IMG/VR virus record: IMGVR_UViG_3300048837_000406
Location: 1 to 28,243 of that record
Reading direction: 5' to 3' (one strand)
From: a virus
Length of the DNA stretch: 28,243 nucleotides
Both the position numbers and the translations under genes were made by a program. This document shows positions 7,245 to 14,049 of this stretch, one piece after another (the first letter of the stretch is position 1; each line of letters opens with the position of its first letter). The notes beneath the pieces were generated by a model that ran no database searches, was not told the origin of the DNA, and saw only the letters and a program-made list of their open reading frames with translations.

Positions 7245-7454
7245 ATGGCATCGAAGCGCGCCATCCGCCGCAAGGCGTGCACCGGCAAGCGCCGCTACGC
7301 CAGCCAGGCCGATGCCTGCCGCGCCATTTCGCAGCTCACACGGGCGCGCGGCTGGCAGGGGCTGCTGGTGGCCTACCGCTGTAAATTCTGCGGCGGCTTC
7401 CATTTCGGCCACCCGCCGGCGCACGTGAGGAAGGCCATCCGTGCCGCTGCTTGA
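7245..7454 (+). CDS. Small basic zinc-binding protein between portal and gpF
   Basis: A 69-residue basic protein (ASKRAIRRKACTGKRRYASQ). A Cys-x2-Cys pair lies at CKFCGGFH, followed by two nearby histidines (FHFGH), and Cys12 could act as a further ligand. This arrangement suggests a zinc ribbon-like nucleic acid-binding protein. Similar tiny proteins occur in phages as hypothetical proteins; no function is established that I know of. It starts one base after the portal stop (TGACATGG) and overlaps the GTG start of the following head gene by 14 nt, so it is translationally embedded in the head operon. Confidence 0.7.
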   Translation: MASKRAIRRKACTGKRRYASQADACRAISQLTRARGWQGLLVAYRCKFCGGFHFGHPPAHVRKAIRAAA

Positions 7455-8238
7455 CATCGCGCCGGACGGCCAGGCCGTCATCAGCGCCCGACTGCCGTTC
7501 CAGGAGCAGATCGACTTCTTCCGCCGCAAGCTCGGCCTGCCCAGCGACCGCTGGGACGACATCCAGCGCGCCGCCCACGACCGCGGCTTCATCGTCGCCG
7601 GCGCCCAGAAGGCCGACCTGCTGCAGGACATGAAGGACGCCGTCGATCGCGCCATTGCCGACGGAACCACCCTGGAGCGCTTCCGCGAAGACTTCGAGGA
7701 GATCGTCGGCCGCCACGGCTGGCACGGCTGGACCGGCGAGGATTCCGAGGCCGGCCGCGCCTGGCGCACCCGCACCATCTACCTGACCAACCTCGCCACG
7801 TCCTACGCCGCCGGCCGGCTCAAGCAGCTGCGCGACCCGGACCTCAAGCGCCTGCGCCCCTACTGGATGTACAAGCATTCGGATTCCGTGCTGCACCCGC
7901 GCCCGCTGCACGTCTCCTGGAACGGCCTCACGCTGCCGGCCGACCACAAATGGTTCAGGGCGCACTATCCGCCCAACGGCTGGGGCTGCCAGTGTCGCGT
8001 CGTCGCCGTCAGCCGCGCCCAGGCCGAACGCATGGGCGGCCGCATCGTCGAAGAAGCCCCGGATGACGGAGAGGACCCGAAGACAGGTCTGCCCGCCGGC
8101 ATCGACAAGGGCTTCGACTACATGCCCGGCGACCGCGCCGACAGCAGCCTGGCGGATCTCGTGCGGGAAAAGCTCGTCCGCCTGACGCCGCAGATCCGCG
8201 CCGCGCTCGCCGACTACGCCGCGCGGGTGCTCAAATGA
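7441..8238 (+). CDS. Minor head protein, Mu gpF / SPP1 gp7 family
   Basis: A 265-residue head morphogenesis protein that starts at GTG 7441. The C-terminal half carries the family signature: ATSYAAGRLKQL, then YWMYKHSDSV, HVSWNGLTLPADHKWF and HYPPNGWGCQCRVVAV. In SPP1 gp7 and Mu F, this protein associates with the portal and is present in a few copies per head, with roles in DNA ejection and assembly. The family signature with conserved His and Cys residues is intact. It overlaps the zinc-binding gene upstream and the G-like gene downstream (ATGA). Confidence 0.9.
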   Translation: MPLLDIAPDGQAVISARLPFQEQIDFFRRKLGLPSDRWDDIQRAAHDRGFIVAGAQKADLLQDMKDAVDRAIADGTTLERFREDFEEIVGRHGWHGWTGEDSEAGRAWRTRTIYLTNLATSYAAGRLKQLRDPDLKRLRPYWMYKHSDSVLHPRPLHVSWNGLTLPADHKWFRAHYPPNGWGCQCRVVAVSRAQAERMGGRIVEEAPDDGEDPKTGLPAGIDKGFDYMPGDRADSSLADLVREKLVRLTPQIRAALADYAARVLK

Positions 8239-8756
8239 ACGAGCCGCTCTCGATCCGCATCGACGACGCCGATCTGCAGGCCGCGCTCAATCTCCTGATC
8301 CAGCGCTCCGGCCGACTGCGGCCGGCCCTGGTCGCGATCGGCGAGAACCTGGCCGAGTCGACAAGGCGCCGCTTCGAGACCTCGACCGGGCCGGACGGCC
8401 GCCGCTGGGCGCCCAACAGCCGAGTCACCATCGAGCGCTTCCTCGATCGCCCCGGCGCCTACAGCAAGAAAACCGGCAAAATCTCCGCCAAGGGAGCCAC
8501 CCTGGCGACGGGCAAGAAGCCCCTGGTCGGTCGCACGCGCCTGCTCGGCAACCAGATCGTCTGGCAGGCAGGCGGTACGTCCGTGGCCATCGGCTCCAAT
8601 CGGATCCAGGCCGGCGTGCAGCAGTTCGGCGCCGCCGCCCGCCAGTTCGGCAAGGCCCCCTGGGGCGCCATCCCAGCCCGCCCGTTCCTGGGCATTTCGA
8701 CCCAGGACAAGGCCGACATTCTGGAAACGGTTGCGGATTGGCTGGCTGGCGGCTGA
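8235..8756 (+). CDS. Virion morphogenesis protein (Mu gpG-like)
   Basis: A 173-residue protein of the phage virion morphogenesis family (Mu G, P2 S type). Recognisable blocks are FETSTGPDGRRWAPNS near residues 46-61, LVGRTRLLGNQIVWQ around residue 95-110, and the C-terminal ARPFLGIS motif. Family members act at head-tail joining or tail completion. The gene ends the first head operon: its stop is followed at once by a terminator-like hairpin and a cargo gene, not by the protease gene as in Mu. Confidence 0.88.
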   Translation: MNEPLSIRIDDADLQAALNLLIQRSGRLRPALVAIGENLAESTRRRFETSTGPDGRRWAPNSRVTIERFLDRPGAYSKKTGKISAKGATLATGKKPLVGRTRLLGNQIVWQAGGTSVAIGSNRIQAGVQQFGAAARQFGKAPWGAIPARPFLGISTQDKADILETVADWLAGG

Positions 8757-8760
8757 AAAC

Positions 8761-8795
8761 ACCGGCCGCTTAAAACGGCCTGTGGGCGGTTTTTT
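8761..8795 (+). terminator. Rho-independent terminator-like hairpin after gpG-like gene
   Basis: Four bases after the gpG-like stop, GGCCG (8764-8768) can pair with CGGCC (8776-8780). Alternatively ACCGgCC (8761-8767) can pair with GGCGGT (8785-8790). A run of six T follows at 8790-8795. The stem plus U-tract predicts at least partial termination of the head operon before the moron. Confidence 0.6.
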
Positions 8796-8949
8796 CGGGC
8801 GACTGGCTACCCACGCCCATCCGGCAGGCCGATACCTCCGTTAAACCCCCGTTAAAAACGGCCGTAGCGGCATTGCGAATCCCGGTTGTCTGGCCGGAAT
8901 GCGGGGTTTGACATTGTCAAGCCGGTTTTGGGCGTGTAATGTCCGGCCG
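8796..8949 (+). promoter_or_regulatory. Moron upstream region with palindromes and weak promoter-like boxes
   Basis: This non-coding stretch is richer in A and T than its surroundings. It holds two CCGTTAAA repeats, the second forming CCGTT-AAA-AACGG, and a 13-bp palindrome TTGACA-T-TGTCAA at 8908-8920. The right arm TTGTCA (8914-8919) is 17 bp from TAATGT (8937-8942), a weak -35/-10 pair. TTGACA itself is 21 bp from TGTAAT, which is too far. The palindrome overlying the -35 looks like an operator. If the boxes are real, the transcript would start within a few bases of the ATG at 8950. Confidence 0.45.
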
Positions 8950-9657
8950 ATGAGCGACTGGCTTGATCGGCTGAAATGGGGCCTGCCTGCGGTTCTTGCC
9001 GTGGCCGGCCTGCTTTTTGCCGGAAACTGGTATCTGGAAGGTCGCGCCGAGGCAAAGCTGGCAGAAAGCGTAGCGCGCGAAGCGACCGAGCGCCTGAGCG
9101 ATGCGATCGGTTATTTCTCGGAAGACAAGGGGATCACCCAAAGCGATTTGATTGTCAAGGCGGCCGGGCATGCCACCGAGGTGGGCAAGCTAAGGCTGCG
9201 CGTCAAGTTGGCCGGGGTGGCTCGTAATGAAGCGCGCATGCTGGCCGTGACAAACTATCTCGATGCTGCCGAGACCGCCCTGCGCGAGGCACAAAACCTG
9301 TTGCGTCGCCGCGTCGCTTTCAATGCGGCCATCGCCGGCGCAAATCGTATGGTGAAGGGCGCGGAGCGGTCCGTGGGAGTCATGGAGGCGGAACGCGCCA
9401 GTATCGCCTCTGGTCGCGGTGGTGACGCCGCCTACGTCTCCGCGCTCGGCGCTTCCGGCGCCGCATCGATCCAGACCGGCATCGCGGACAACCTGGTCGC
9501 CGAGGCCAGGGCGGCGCGGGCCGCGCTCGACCAGGCGGCGAGCGATTACAATGCCGCCATGAGCCGCGTTGCCGAGCGGGCCGCGTCTGCTGCGGCCTAC
9601 GTGCCGCAGGATGCCTTGCTGATGCCGAATCAGCTCGGCAAGACCTCTCTCCGCTAA
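8950..9657 (+). CDS. Membrane-anchored helical protein, probable moron (unknown function)
   Basis: A 235-residue protein from the ATG at 8950 (MSDWLDRLKWGLPAVLAVAG). The upstream in-frame ATG at 8899 is rejected because it would place the palindromic promoter-like DNA inside the gene. A single membrane helix at about residues 11-27 is followed by some 200 residues of Ala/Glu/Arg-rich predicted helix and coiled coil (for example EAKLAESVAREATERLSDAI and DNLVAEARAARAALDQAASD), probably periplasmic. There are no cysteines. It sits between the G-like and protease genes, which are adjacent in Mu, with its own terminator and promoter-like region upstream. That is moron architecture, suggesting expression from the prophage. 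Superinfection exclusion or envelope alteration are possibilities only; I recognise no family. Confidence 0.7.
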   Translation: MSDWLDRLKWGLPAVLAVAGLLFAGNWYLEGRAEAKLAESVAREATERLSDAIGYFSEDKGITQSDLIVKAAGHATEVGKLRLRVKLAGVARNEARMLAVTNYLDAAETALREAQNLLRRRVAFNAAIAGANRMVKGAERSVGVMEAERASIASGRGGDAAYVSALGASGAASIQTGIADNLVAEARAARAALDQAASDYNAAMSRVAERAASAAAYVPQDALLMPNQLGKTSLR

Positions 9658-9712
9658 CCCCCGAACCGCTTCCCCCTCACCGATTCCGCGCGCGCCCGGC
9701 AGCATGCCGGGC
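9658..9712 (+). promoter_or_regulatory. Repeated late-control element, copy B (before protease/head genes)
   Basis: The box CCCCCGAACCGCTTCCCCCT lies at 9658-9677, beginning on the base after the moron stop codon. A 16-nt gap containing GATTCC follows, then a perfect dyad GCCCGGCA-gca-TGCCGGGC (9694-9712) ending directly before ATG 9713. Box, gap length, dyad dimensions and distance to ATG are identical to copy A, although the arm sequences differ. The position corresponds to Mu PI. Confidence 0.6.
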
Positions 9713-10822
9713 ATGAGCGATCCCAAACCGATTCAGATCTTCCGGCCCGGTCGGCATGTCGCCATGTCCGGCGATGTGCTCGACTTCACCGAAGCCGATC
9801 TCGCCGCCAGTGCCGCCGCCTACGACCCCGCCAAGCATGAGGCGCCCATCGTCGTCGGCCATCCGAAGCTCGACGCTCCTGCCTACGGCTGGGTGAAGTC
9901 GGTTGCCTACTCCAGCGCTCCCGGCGGCCTGGAAGCCGCCCCCCACCAGGTCGAGCCCGCCTTCGCCGAAATGGTCGCCGCCGGCCGCTTCAAAAAGGTC
10001 TCGGCCAGCTTCTTCTCGCCGACCTCGCCGCAGAACCCCGTCCCCGGCGTGTGGTATCTGCGCCACGTCGGCTTCCTCGGCGCCACGCCGCCGGCCGTGA
10101 AGGGGCTGCGCGCCCCCGATTTCGCCGAGGGCGGGGAGGGCGTCGTCGAGTTCGCCGACTGGGCGGCGCAGCAGAACGCCGGCCTGTGGCGGCGCATGCG
10201 CGATTTCCTCATCGCCCAGTTCGGCCTGGAGAAGGCCGACACCGTCATCCCCGACTACTCCATCGGCACGCTCGAAGACGCCGCCCGCACCGAGGCTGTG
10301 CCGATGTCCGCTTTTTCCGAACCACCCCCCAAGGAGGCCGTAGTGACCCCTGAACAGAAAGCCGCGCTGGAGGCCGAGAACGCCCAGCTCAAGCAGCAAA
10401 TCGCCGACAGCGCCGCCCGCGACAAGGCGTCCGCCGCCGCCGCACGCCACGCCGAGCATGCCTCCTTCGCCGAGGCGCAAGTGACCGCCGGCCGCCTCAC
10501 CCCCGCCCAGCGCGACGTGGCCGTGGCCGCGCTCGACGCCCTGAGCGAAGCCCCGGTCGAGTTCGGCGAGGGCGACGCCAAAAAGCCGCTCACCGAAGCC
10601 TTCAAGGAATTCCTCGCCGCGCTGCCCAAGCAGGTCGAGTTCGGCGAAGTGGCCGGCAAGGGCAGCGCCGGCGCCGGCGCCGCCACAGCCGAGTTCGCCG
10701 CCCCGGCGGGCTTCAGCATCGACGGCGATGCCGCCGCGCTGCACCGCAAGGCGCTGGCGCACCAGGCGCAGCACAAGACCGACTACCTGACGGCCGTCAA
10801 GGCCGTCTCCACCCACAGCTAA
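9713..10822 (+). CDS. Capsid maturation protease with C-terminal scaffold (Mu gpI-like)
   Basis: A 369-residue Mu-I-type protease/scaffold. The N-terminal domain shows the family blocks AAAYDPAKHEAPIVVGHPK and FKKVSASFF around residues 30-110, with His and Ser positions (GHP; SASF) where the family has its catalytic residues. The C-terminal third is an Ala/Glu/Lys-rich helical scaffold (LEAENAQLKQQIADSAARDK onward). I prefer the ATG at 9713 over ATG 9704, which lies in the centre of the dyad and would break the spacing shared with copy A. No Shine-Dalgarno is visible at either. The scaffold part is probably also made separately from an internal start. Confidence 0.88.
   Translation: MSDPKPIQIFRPGRHVAMSGDVLDFTEADLAASAAAYDPAKHEAPIVVGHPKLDAPAYGWVKSVAYSSAPGGLEAAPHQVEPAFAEMVAAGRFKKVSASFFSPTSPQNPVPGVWYLRHVGFLGATPPAVKGLRAPDFAEGGEGVVEFADWAAQQNAGLWRRMRDFLIAQFGLEKADTVIPDYSIGTLEDAARTEAVPMSAFSEPPPKEAVVTPEQKAALEAENAQLKQQIADSAARDKASAAAARHAEHASFAEAQVTAGRLTPAQRDVAVAALDALSEAPVEFGEGDAKKPLTEAFKEFLAALPKQVEFGEVAGKGSAGAGAATAEFAAPAGFSIDGDAAALHRKALAHQAQHKTDYLTAVKAVSTHS
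10343..10822 (+). CDS. Nested in-frame scaffold protein (Mu gpZ-like)
   Basis: Within the protease gene, a near-perfect Shine-Dalgarno AAGGAGG (10331-10337) stands five bases before an in-frame GTG at 10343. This start gives a 159-residue protein beginning VTPEQKAALEAENAQLKQQI, exactly where the scaffold-type coiled coil starts. In Mu (I/Z) and lambda (C/Nu3) the scaffold is likewise the C-terminal part of the protease gene made from an internal start. The ribosome site in the middle of a gene whose own start has none is strong support. It would fill the prohead core and be degraded by the full-length protease. Confidence 0.7.
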   Translation: MTPEQKAALEAENAQLKQQIADSAARDKASAAAARHAEHASFAEAQVTAGRLTPAQRDVAVAALDALSEAPVEFGEGDAKKPLTEAFKEFLAALPKQVEFGEVAGKGSAGAGAATAEFAAPAGFSIDGDAAALHRKALAHQAQHKTDYLTAVKAVSTHS

Positions 10823-10832
10823 GGAGCCGCTC

Positions 10833-11177
10833 ATGCAGCAGTCCGTCCCCGTTCTCGCCCTTACCGCCGTTGCCGCCGGCACCATCGCGGCCAACCGCTT
10901 CGTCACCCCGGCCGGCGCGCAAGCCGGCGCCGACGCCAACACGCTCGGCGTCTGCCGCCAGGCCGCCGTCGCCACCGACAAGGTCACCGTCGATGTGCTC
11001 GGAACGGCCATCGTCGAGGCCGGCGCCGCCGTCTCCGCCGGCGCCACGGTGAAGTCGGACGCCTCCGGCCGCGCCATCACCTGGGCCAGTTCGGGCGCCA
11101 AGGTCGGCATCGCTCTGGAAGCCGCCACGGCCGCCGGGCAGATGATCGAAGTGCTGCTCATCCCCAACGCCGCTTAA
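10833..11177 (+). CDS. DUF2190 head decoration-like protein
   Basis: A 114-residue, Ala/Gly/Val-rich beta protein with the DUF2190 pattern: an N-terminal strand QSVPVLALTAVAAGTIAANR, the middle block GADANTLGVCRQAA, and the end block GIALEAATAAGQMIEVLLIP. Members are small capsid-associated proteins next to the major capsid gene and are thought to decorate or stabilise the shell. It has a good ribosome site (AAGGAGCCGCTC) and lies between the protease and the capsid gene. Confidence 0.8.
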   Translation: MQQSVPVLALTAVAAGTIAANRFVTPAGAQAGADANTLGVCRQAAVATDKVTVDVLGTAIVEAGAAVSAGATVKSDASGRAITWASSGAKVGIALEAATAAGQMIEVLLIPNAA

Positions 11178-11208
11178 GCGCCGCCCCCTTCGTCACCAGG
11201 AGATTTCA

Positions 11209-12273
11209 ATGAAACTGTCCCGCCAGCATCTCTTCATGGCCATCGCCATGTTCGCGCTAGTCATCGCTTCCGCGCTCGGCTACATCGGCCCGCTCGGCCC
11301 CGAGCACCTGCTCGTCGGCGCCATCGGCATGACGCAAATGACCAACGCCCAGGCGCGCGTGATCGACCCGATCCTCACCACCGTCGCCCAGGGCTACCAG
11401 AACAGCGAACTCATCTTCCCCGTGCTCTTCCCGGTCGTGCCGGTGGATCAGCGCGGCGGCAAGATCATCCAGTTCAATCGCGAGGACTTCCGCCTCTACA
11501 ACACCGCCCGCGCGCCGGGCGCCGCCACCAAGCGCGTGCAGTTCGGCTACAGCGGTGCGGCTTACGCCCTGGCGCAGTTCTCCCTCGAAGGCCAGGTGCC
11601 CTTCGAGCATATGCAGGAAGCCAGCGCCGTTCCGGGCATCGACATGGGCCGCGTCGCGGTGATGAAGACGCAGAACATCATCCAGCTCGCCAACGAGGTG
11701 GCCGCCGCTACCATCGCCACCACCGCCGCCAGCTACCAGGCGGCAAACAAGACCACGCTCTCCGGCACCAGCCAGTGGTCGGACCAGACCTCCGGCGTTT
11801 CCAATCCGTCGAAGGACATCCAGACCGCCATCGAGGCCGTGCGCGCCGCCGTCGGCAAGCGCCCGAATACCGTGGTGCTGGGGCCGAAGGTCTGGGCGGC
11901 GCTGAAGACCCACCCGCTCATCATCGACCGCATCAAGTACACCGGCCGCGACTCGGTCACGCTCGACATGCTCGCCACGCTGTGGGATGTCAAGCGCGTG
12001 GCGGTCGGCGACGCGATCTACGAGGACGCCTCCGGCGTGCTGCAGGATGTGTGGGGCAAGTACGTCGTGGTGGCCTTCACCGAACTGGGCGGCCTGCAGG
12101 ATGCCGGCCTGCCGAGCTACGGCTACACCTACCGCCTGCGCGGCTTCCCGATCGTCGAGACGCCGTATCAGGATCGCAACGCGAAGTCGTGGATCTACCC
12201 GGTCACCGACGAGCTGCAGCCGGTGGCTGCCGCCATCAACGCCGGCTACCTCATCAGCGCGGCGGTGGCGTAA
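11209..12273 (+). CDS. Major capsid protein with hydrophobic N-terminal segment
   Basis: A 354-residue capsid protein located after protease, scaffold and decoration genes, with the best ribosome site of the head operon (AGGAGATTTCA). From about residue 45 (TNAQARVIDPILTTVAQGYQ) it resembles the coat proteins of B3/D3112-type transposable phages, including SELIFPVLFPVVPV and the C-terminal GYTYRLRGFPIVETPY. The first 40 residues are unusual: a basic start and a membrane-like helix (HLFMAIAMFALVIASALGYI). This segment is probably removed by the phage protease during maturation. Calling it a signal peptide would be misleading for a capsid protein. Confidence 0.85.
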   Translation: MKLSRQHLFMAIAMFALVIASALGYIGPLGPEHLLVGAIGMTQMTNAQARVIDPILTTVAQGYQNSELIFPVLFPVVPVDQRGGKIIQFNREDFRLYNTARAPGAATKRVQFGYSGAAYALAQFSLEGQVPFEHMQEASAVPGIDMGRVAVMKTQNIIQLANEVAAATIATTAASYQAANKTTLSGTSQWSDQTSGVSNPSKDIQTAIEAVRAAVGKRPNTVVLGPKVWAALKTHPLIIDRIKYTGRDSVTLDMLATLWDVKRVAVGDAIYEDASGVLQDVWGKYVVVAFTELGGLQDAGLPSYGYTYRLRGFPIVETPYQDRNAKSWIYPVTDELQPVAAAINAGYLISAAVA

Positions 12274-12275
12274 TC

Positions 12276-12524
12276 ATGACCAAGGCGAAATCCGTCAAGA
12301 ACGTCGCGCCTGCCGCGGTCAAGAACGTCGCGCCTGCCGCGGTCGAGAACGTCGCGCCTGCCGCGGTCGAGCGCGTCGCGCCGGCCGCGGTCGATCGCGT
12401 CGCCCTGGTCGCCGTCGAGCCGATCCGCATCGACGGCGTGGATGTGCAGCCGGGCGAGTCCTTCGAGGCCGCGCCCGGCGACGCCGACAGCCTGGTGGCC
12501 GCCGGCGCTGCCAAGAACGAGTAA
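12276..12524 (+). CDS. Small repeat-bearing protein downstream of capsid gene (Mu gp35 position)
   Basis: An 82-residue protein in two parts. The N-terminal half is five near-identical octapeptides of the type KNVAPAAV or ERVAPAAV, encoded by a 24-bp tandem repeat. The C-terminal half (IRIDGVDVQPGESFEAAPGD, then SLVAAGAAKNE) looks like the small domain found in the gp35-position proteins of Mu-like phages. The repeat could form an extended or helical stalk. The function is unknown, probably a minor structural or head-associated role. It starts two bases after the capsid stop. Confidence 0.65.
   Translation: MTKAKSVKNVAPAAVKNVAPAAVENVAPAAVERVAPAAVDRVALVAVEPIRIDGVDVQPGESFEAAPGDADSLVAAGAAKNE
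12294..12413 (+). repeat. Five-copy 24-bp tandem repeat
   Basis: Units begin at 12294, 12318, 12342, 12366 and 12390 with a GTC codon. The first three are almost identical (core AACGTCGCGCCTGCCGCG) and the last two diverge progressively. The period is a multiple of three, so copy-number change would alter the protein without frameshift. Confidence 0.9.
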
Positions 12525-12527
12525 GCA

Positions 12528-12944
12528 ATGGCCTACGCCACGGTCGCCGACCTGGTGGCGGAATTCGGTGAGCGCGAGGTGATCGAGCTCACCGATCGTT
12601 TCGAGCCGCCGATCGGCGTCATCGACCAGGCCGTCGCCCAGGGCGCGCTCGACCGCGCCGGCGCCGTCATCGACGGCTATCTCGCCGGCCGCTACGCCCT
12701 GCCGCTCGCCGCCGTGCCGCCGCTGCTGAACGGCATCGCCCGCGATCTGGCCCGGCACGCCCTCTACACCTCGGCCATGCCCGATGTGGTGCAGGCGCGC
12801 TACGACGCCGCCATGAAGAGCCTCAGGGCGATCGGCGACGGCCTCATGGCGCTGCCCCTACCGCCGGCCGGCAGCCCGGCCCAGGGCCTCGGCGGCAGCG
12901 CCGTGCGCAGCCGCGACAAGAACGCGGATTTCGAGAGCTACTGA
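12528..12944 (+). CDS. DUF1320 head-tail adaptor (Mu gp36-like)
   Basis: A 138-residue helical protein with the DUF1320 hallmark N-terminus (MAYATVADLVAEFGEREVIE), the central IDGYLAGRYALPL and the helix LLNGIARDLARHALY. Members are head-completion or connector proteins that bind under the portal and bridge to the tail. The end, with KNADFESY, is typical. It overlaps the next gene by TGATG. Confidence 0.88.
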   Translation: MAYATVADLVAEFGEREVIELTDRFEPPIGVIDQAVAQGALDRAGAVIDGYLAGRYALPLAAVPPLLNGIARDLARHALYTSAMPDVVQARYDAAMKSLRAIGDGLMALPLPPAGSPAQGLGGSAVRSRDKNADFESY

Positions 12945-13381
12945 TGTTCCACGAGATCGAAGCCGCCCTCGTCGAGCGCGTCAAGGCGCTAGTGCCGGAA
13001 GTCGGCACGCGCGTCGTCTCGCTTGGTGATCTCATGGAAGCCAAGGAGAAGCCCGCCACGCCGGCGCTCGCCGTCGCCTATGACGGCTACCGGGTCGTCG
13101 ACGGCGCCGGCGCCGACGGCCTGCTCGAGTCGCGCTGGCTCGTCGCCGTGGCTGTCTCAACCGCCCGCCAGCGCGATGCCGCCGGCACCGTGCGCAAATC
13201 CGCCCTGGCCATCGCCGCCGCGCTGCTGGAAGGCCTGGTCGGCTGGCGCCCGGCCGCCGGCTGCACGCCCTTCAAGGCGGCCGACCCCGGCGGCCCGCTG
13301 TGGGACCGCGAGCGCGGCCTCTACCTGCTGCCGGTCGCCGTCACCACACGCGGCGCCTTCTCCGGCGTCGAGGATCTCTGA
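12944..13381 (+). CDS. DUF1834 tail terminator-like protein (Mu gp37-like)
   Basis: A 145-residue protein of the gp37/DUF1834 type. Features are an N-terminal helix (FHEIEAALVERVKALVPE), a strand-rich middle and C-terminal strands (LYLLPVAVTTRGAF). These proteins cap the tail tube and join it to the head connector. In Mu the tail sheath genes follow soon after. Here a fibre module follows instead, and the tail tube gene is nearly 3 kb away. Confidence 0.8.
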   Translation: MFHEIEAALVERVKALVPEVGTRVVSLGDLMEAKEKPATPALAVAYDGYRVVDGAGADGLLESRWLVAVAVSTARQRDAAGTVRKSALAIAAALLEGLVGWRPAAGCTPFKAADPGGPLWDRERGLYLLPVAVTTRGAFSGVEDL

Positions 13382-13390
13382 GGAGCAGCC

Positions 13391-13732
13391 GTGGCGTTAA
13401 GTCAGGCGAGGATTTACCGGGGCGACACCTGGGAGCGCGAATGGCGCCTCACCGACCCGAACGGCGCCCCGATCGACCTGACGGGCGCCTCCGCCCGCCT
13501 GCAAGTGCGCGACGCCGCCGGCAGCTTGGTGGCGGAGGCCTCGACCGTCGACGGCCGGCTGACGCTCGGCGGATCCGCCGGCACCGCCGTCATGGTCATG
13601 CCGTACTCCGCCACGGCAATCGCGCCAGGCAGCTACCGCTTCGATTTCGAGATCACCTACGCCGGCGGGCGGCGGCATACCTATGAACAAAACGTCCTGA
13701 TCGTCCTGGAGGACATGGCGCGTGACACATGA
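13391..13732 (+). CDS. Ig-like/BppU-type small tail-fibre-module protein
   Basis: A 113-residue beta-rich protein from a GTG with an AGGAGCAGCC ribosome site. The pattern RIYRGDTWEREWRLTDPNGA, PIDLTGASARLQVR and YRFDFEITYAGGRRHTY recurs in phage proteins next to fibre genes and resembles the N-terminal domain of baseplate upper proteins. It probably connects or assembles fibres. Eleven bases of its end overlap the next gene. Confidence 0.65.
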   Translation: MALSQARIYRGDTWEREWRLTDPNGAPIDLTGASARLQVRDAAGSLVAEASTVDGRLTLGGSAGTAVMVMPYSATAIAPGSYRFDFEITYAGGRRHTYEQNVLIVLEDMARDT

Positions 13733-14036
13733 AATCCTCGTCGTCCACGAGACCGAAGTCGAGCACGTCACCGTCGCGTCGCCCGAGCCGGTCGAAGTCG
13801 TCGCCGGCTTTCAGGGTCCGCCCGGCATCCCCGGCAGCGCCGGCGCCGGCTACGTGCATTCCCAGGCATCCGCCGAGGCCGAGTGGATCGTCAACCATAA
13901 CCTCGGCGTGCGCCCGGCCGTCGCCGTCATCGACATCGGCGGCAACGAGCTCGACGCCGCCGTGCAGCACATGAGCCTGAACCAGCTCCGCATTTATTTC
14001 ACCGCCCCTACCGCCGGCTTCGCCCGGTTGACCTGA
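13722..14036 (+). CDS. Fibre-module protein with short collagen-like stretch
   Basis: A 104-residue protein from a GTG inside the previous gene. Residues about 29-40 are a Gly-x-x stretch (GFQGPPGIPGSAGAGY). A small beta domain follows with the motif WIVNHNLGVRPAVAVIDIGG and the end IYFTAPTAGFARLT. The latter is a common C-terminal module of phage fibre proteins. It may be a trimeric fibre segment. No enzymatic motif is present. Confidence 0.65.
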   Translation: MTHEILVVHETEVEHVTVASPEPVEVVAGFQGPPGIPGSAGAGYVHSQASAEAEWIVNHNLGVRPAVAVIDIGGNELDAAVQHMSLNQLRIYFTAPTAGFARLT

Positions 14037-14049
14037 GAGGACTGCCCCC

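Noticed and set aside
5552-7288. Long minus-strand open frame of 578 codons opposite portal and terminase
   Set aside because: It is antisense to well-recognised genes and gives a His/Gly/Arg-rich product typical of shadow frames in high-GC coding DNA.
8908-8940. TTGACA with TGTAAT considered as a consensus sigma-70 promoter
   Set aside because: The spacing is 21 bp, too long. I kept only the weaker TTGTCA/TAATGT pair at 17 bp as a possibility.
9677-11167. Minus-strand open frame of 496 codons opposite protease and decoration genes
   Set aside because: The + strand encodes recognisable protease, scaffold and DUF2190 proteins; the minus frame has no domain.
12294-12413. Short regular repeats considered as a CRISPR array
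   Set aside because: The 24-bp units are contiguous with no spacers and lie in frame in a coding sequence.
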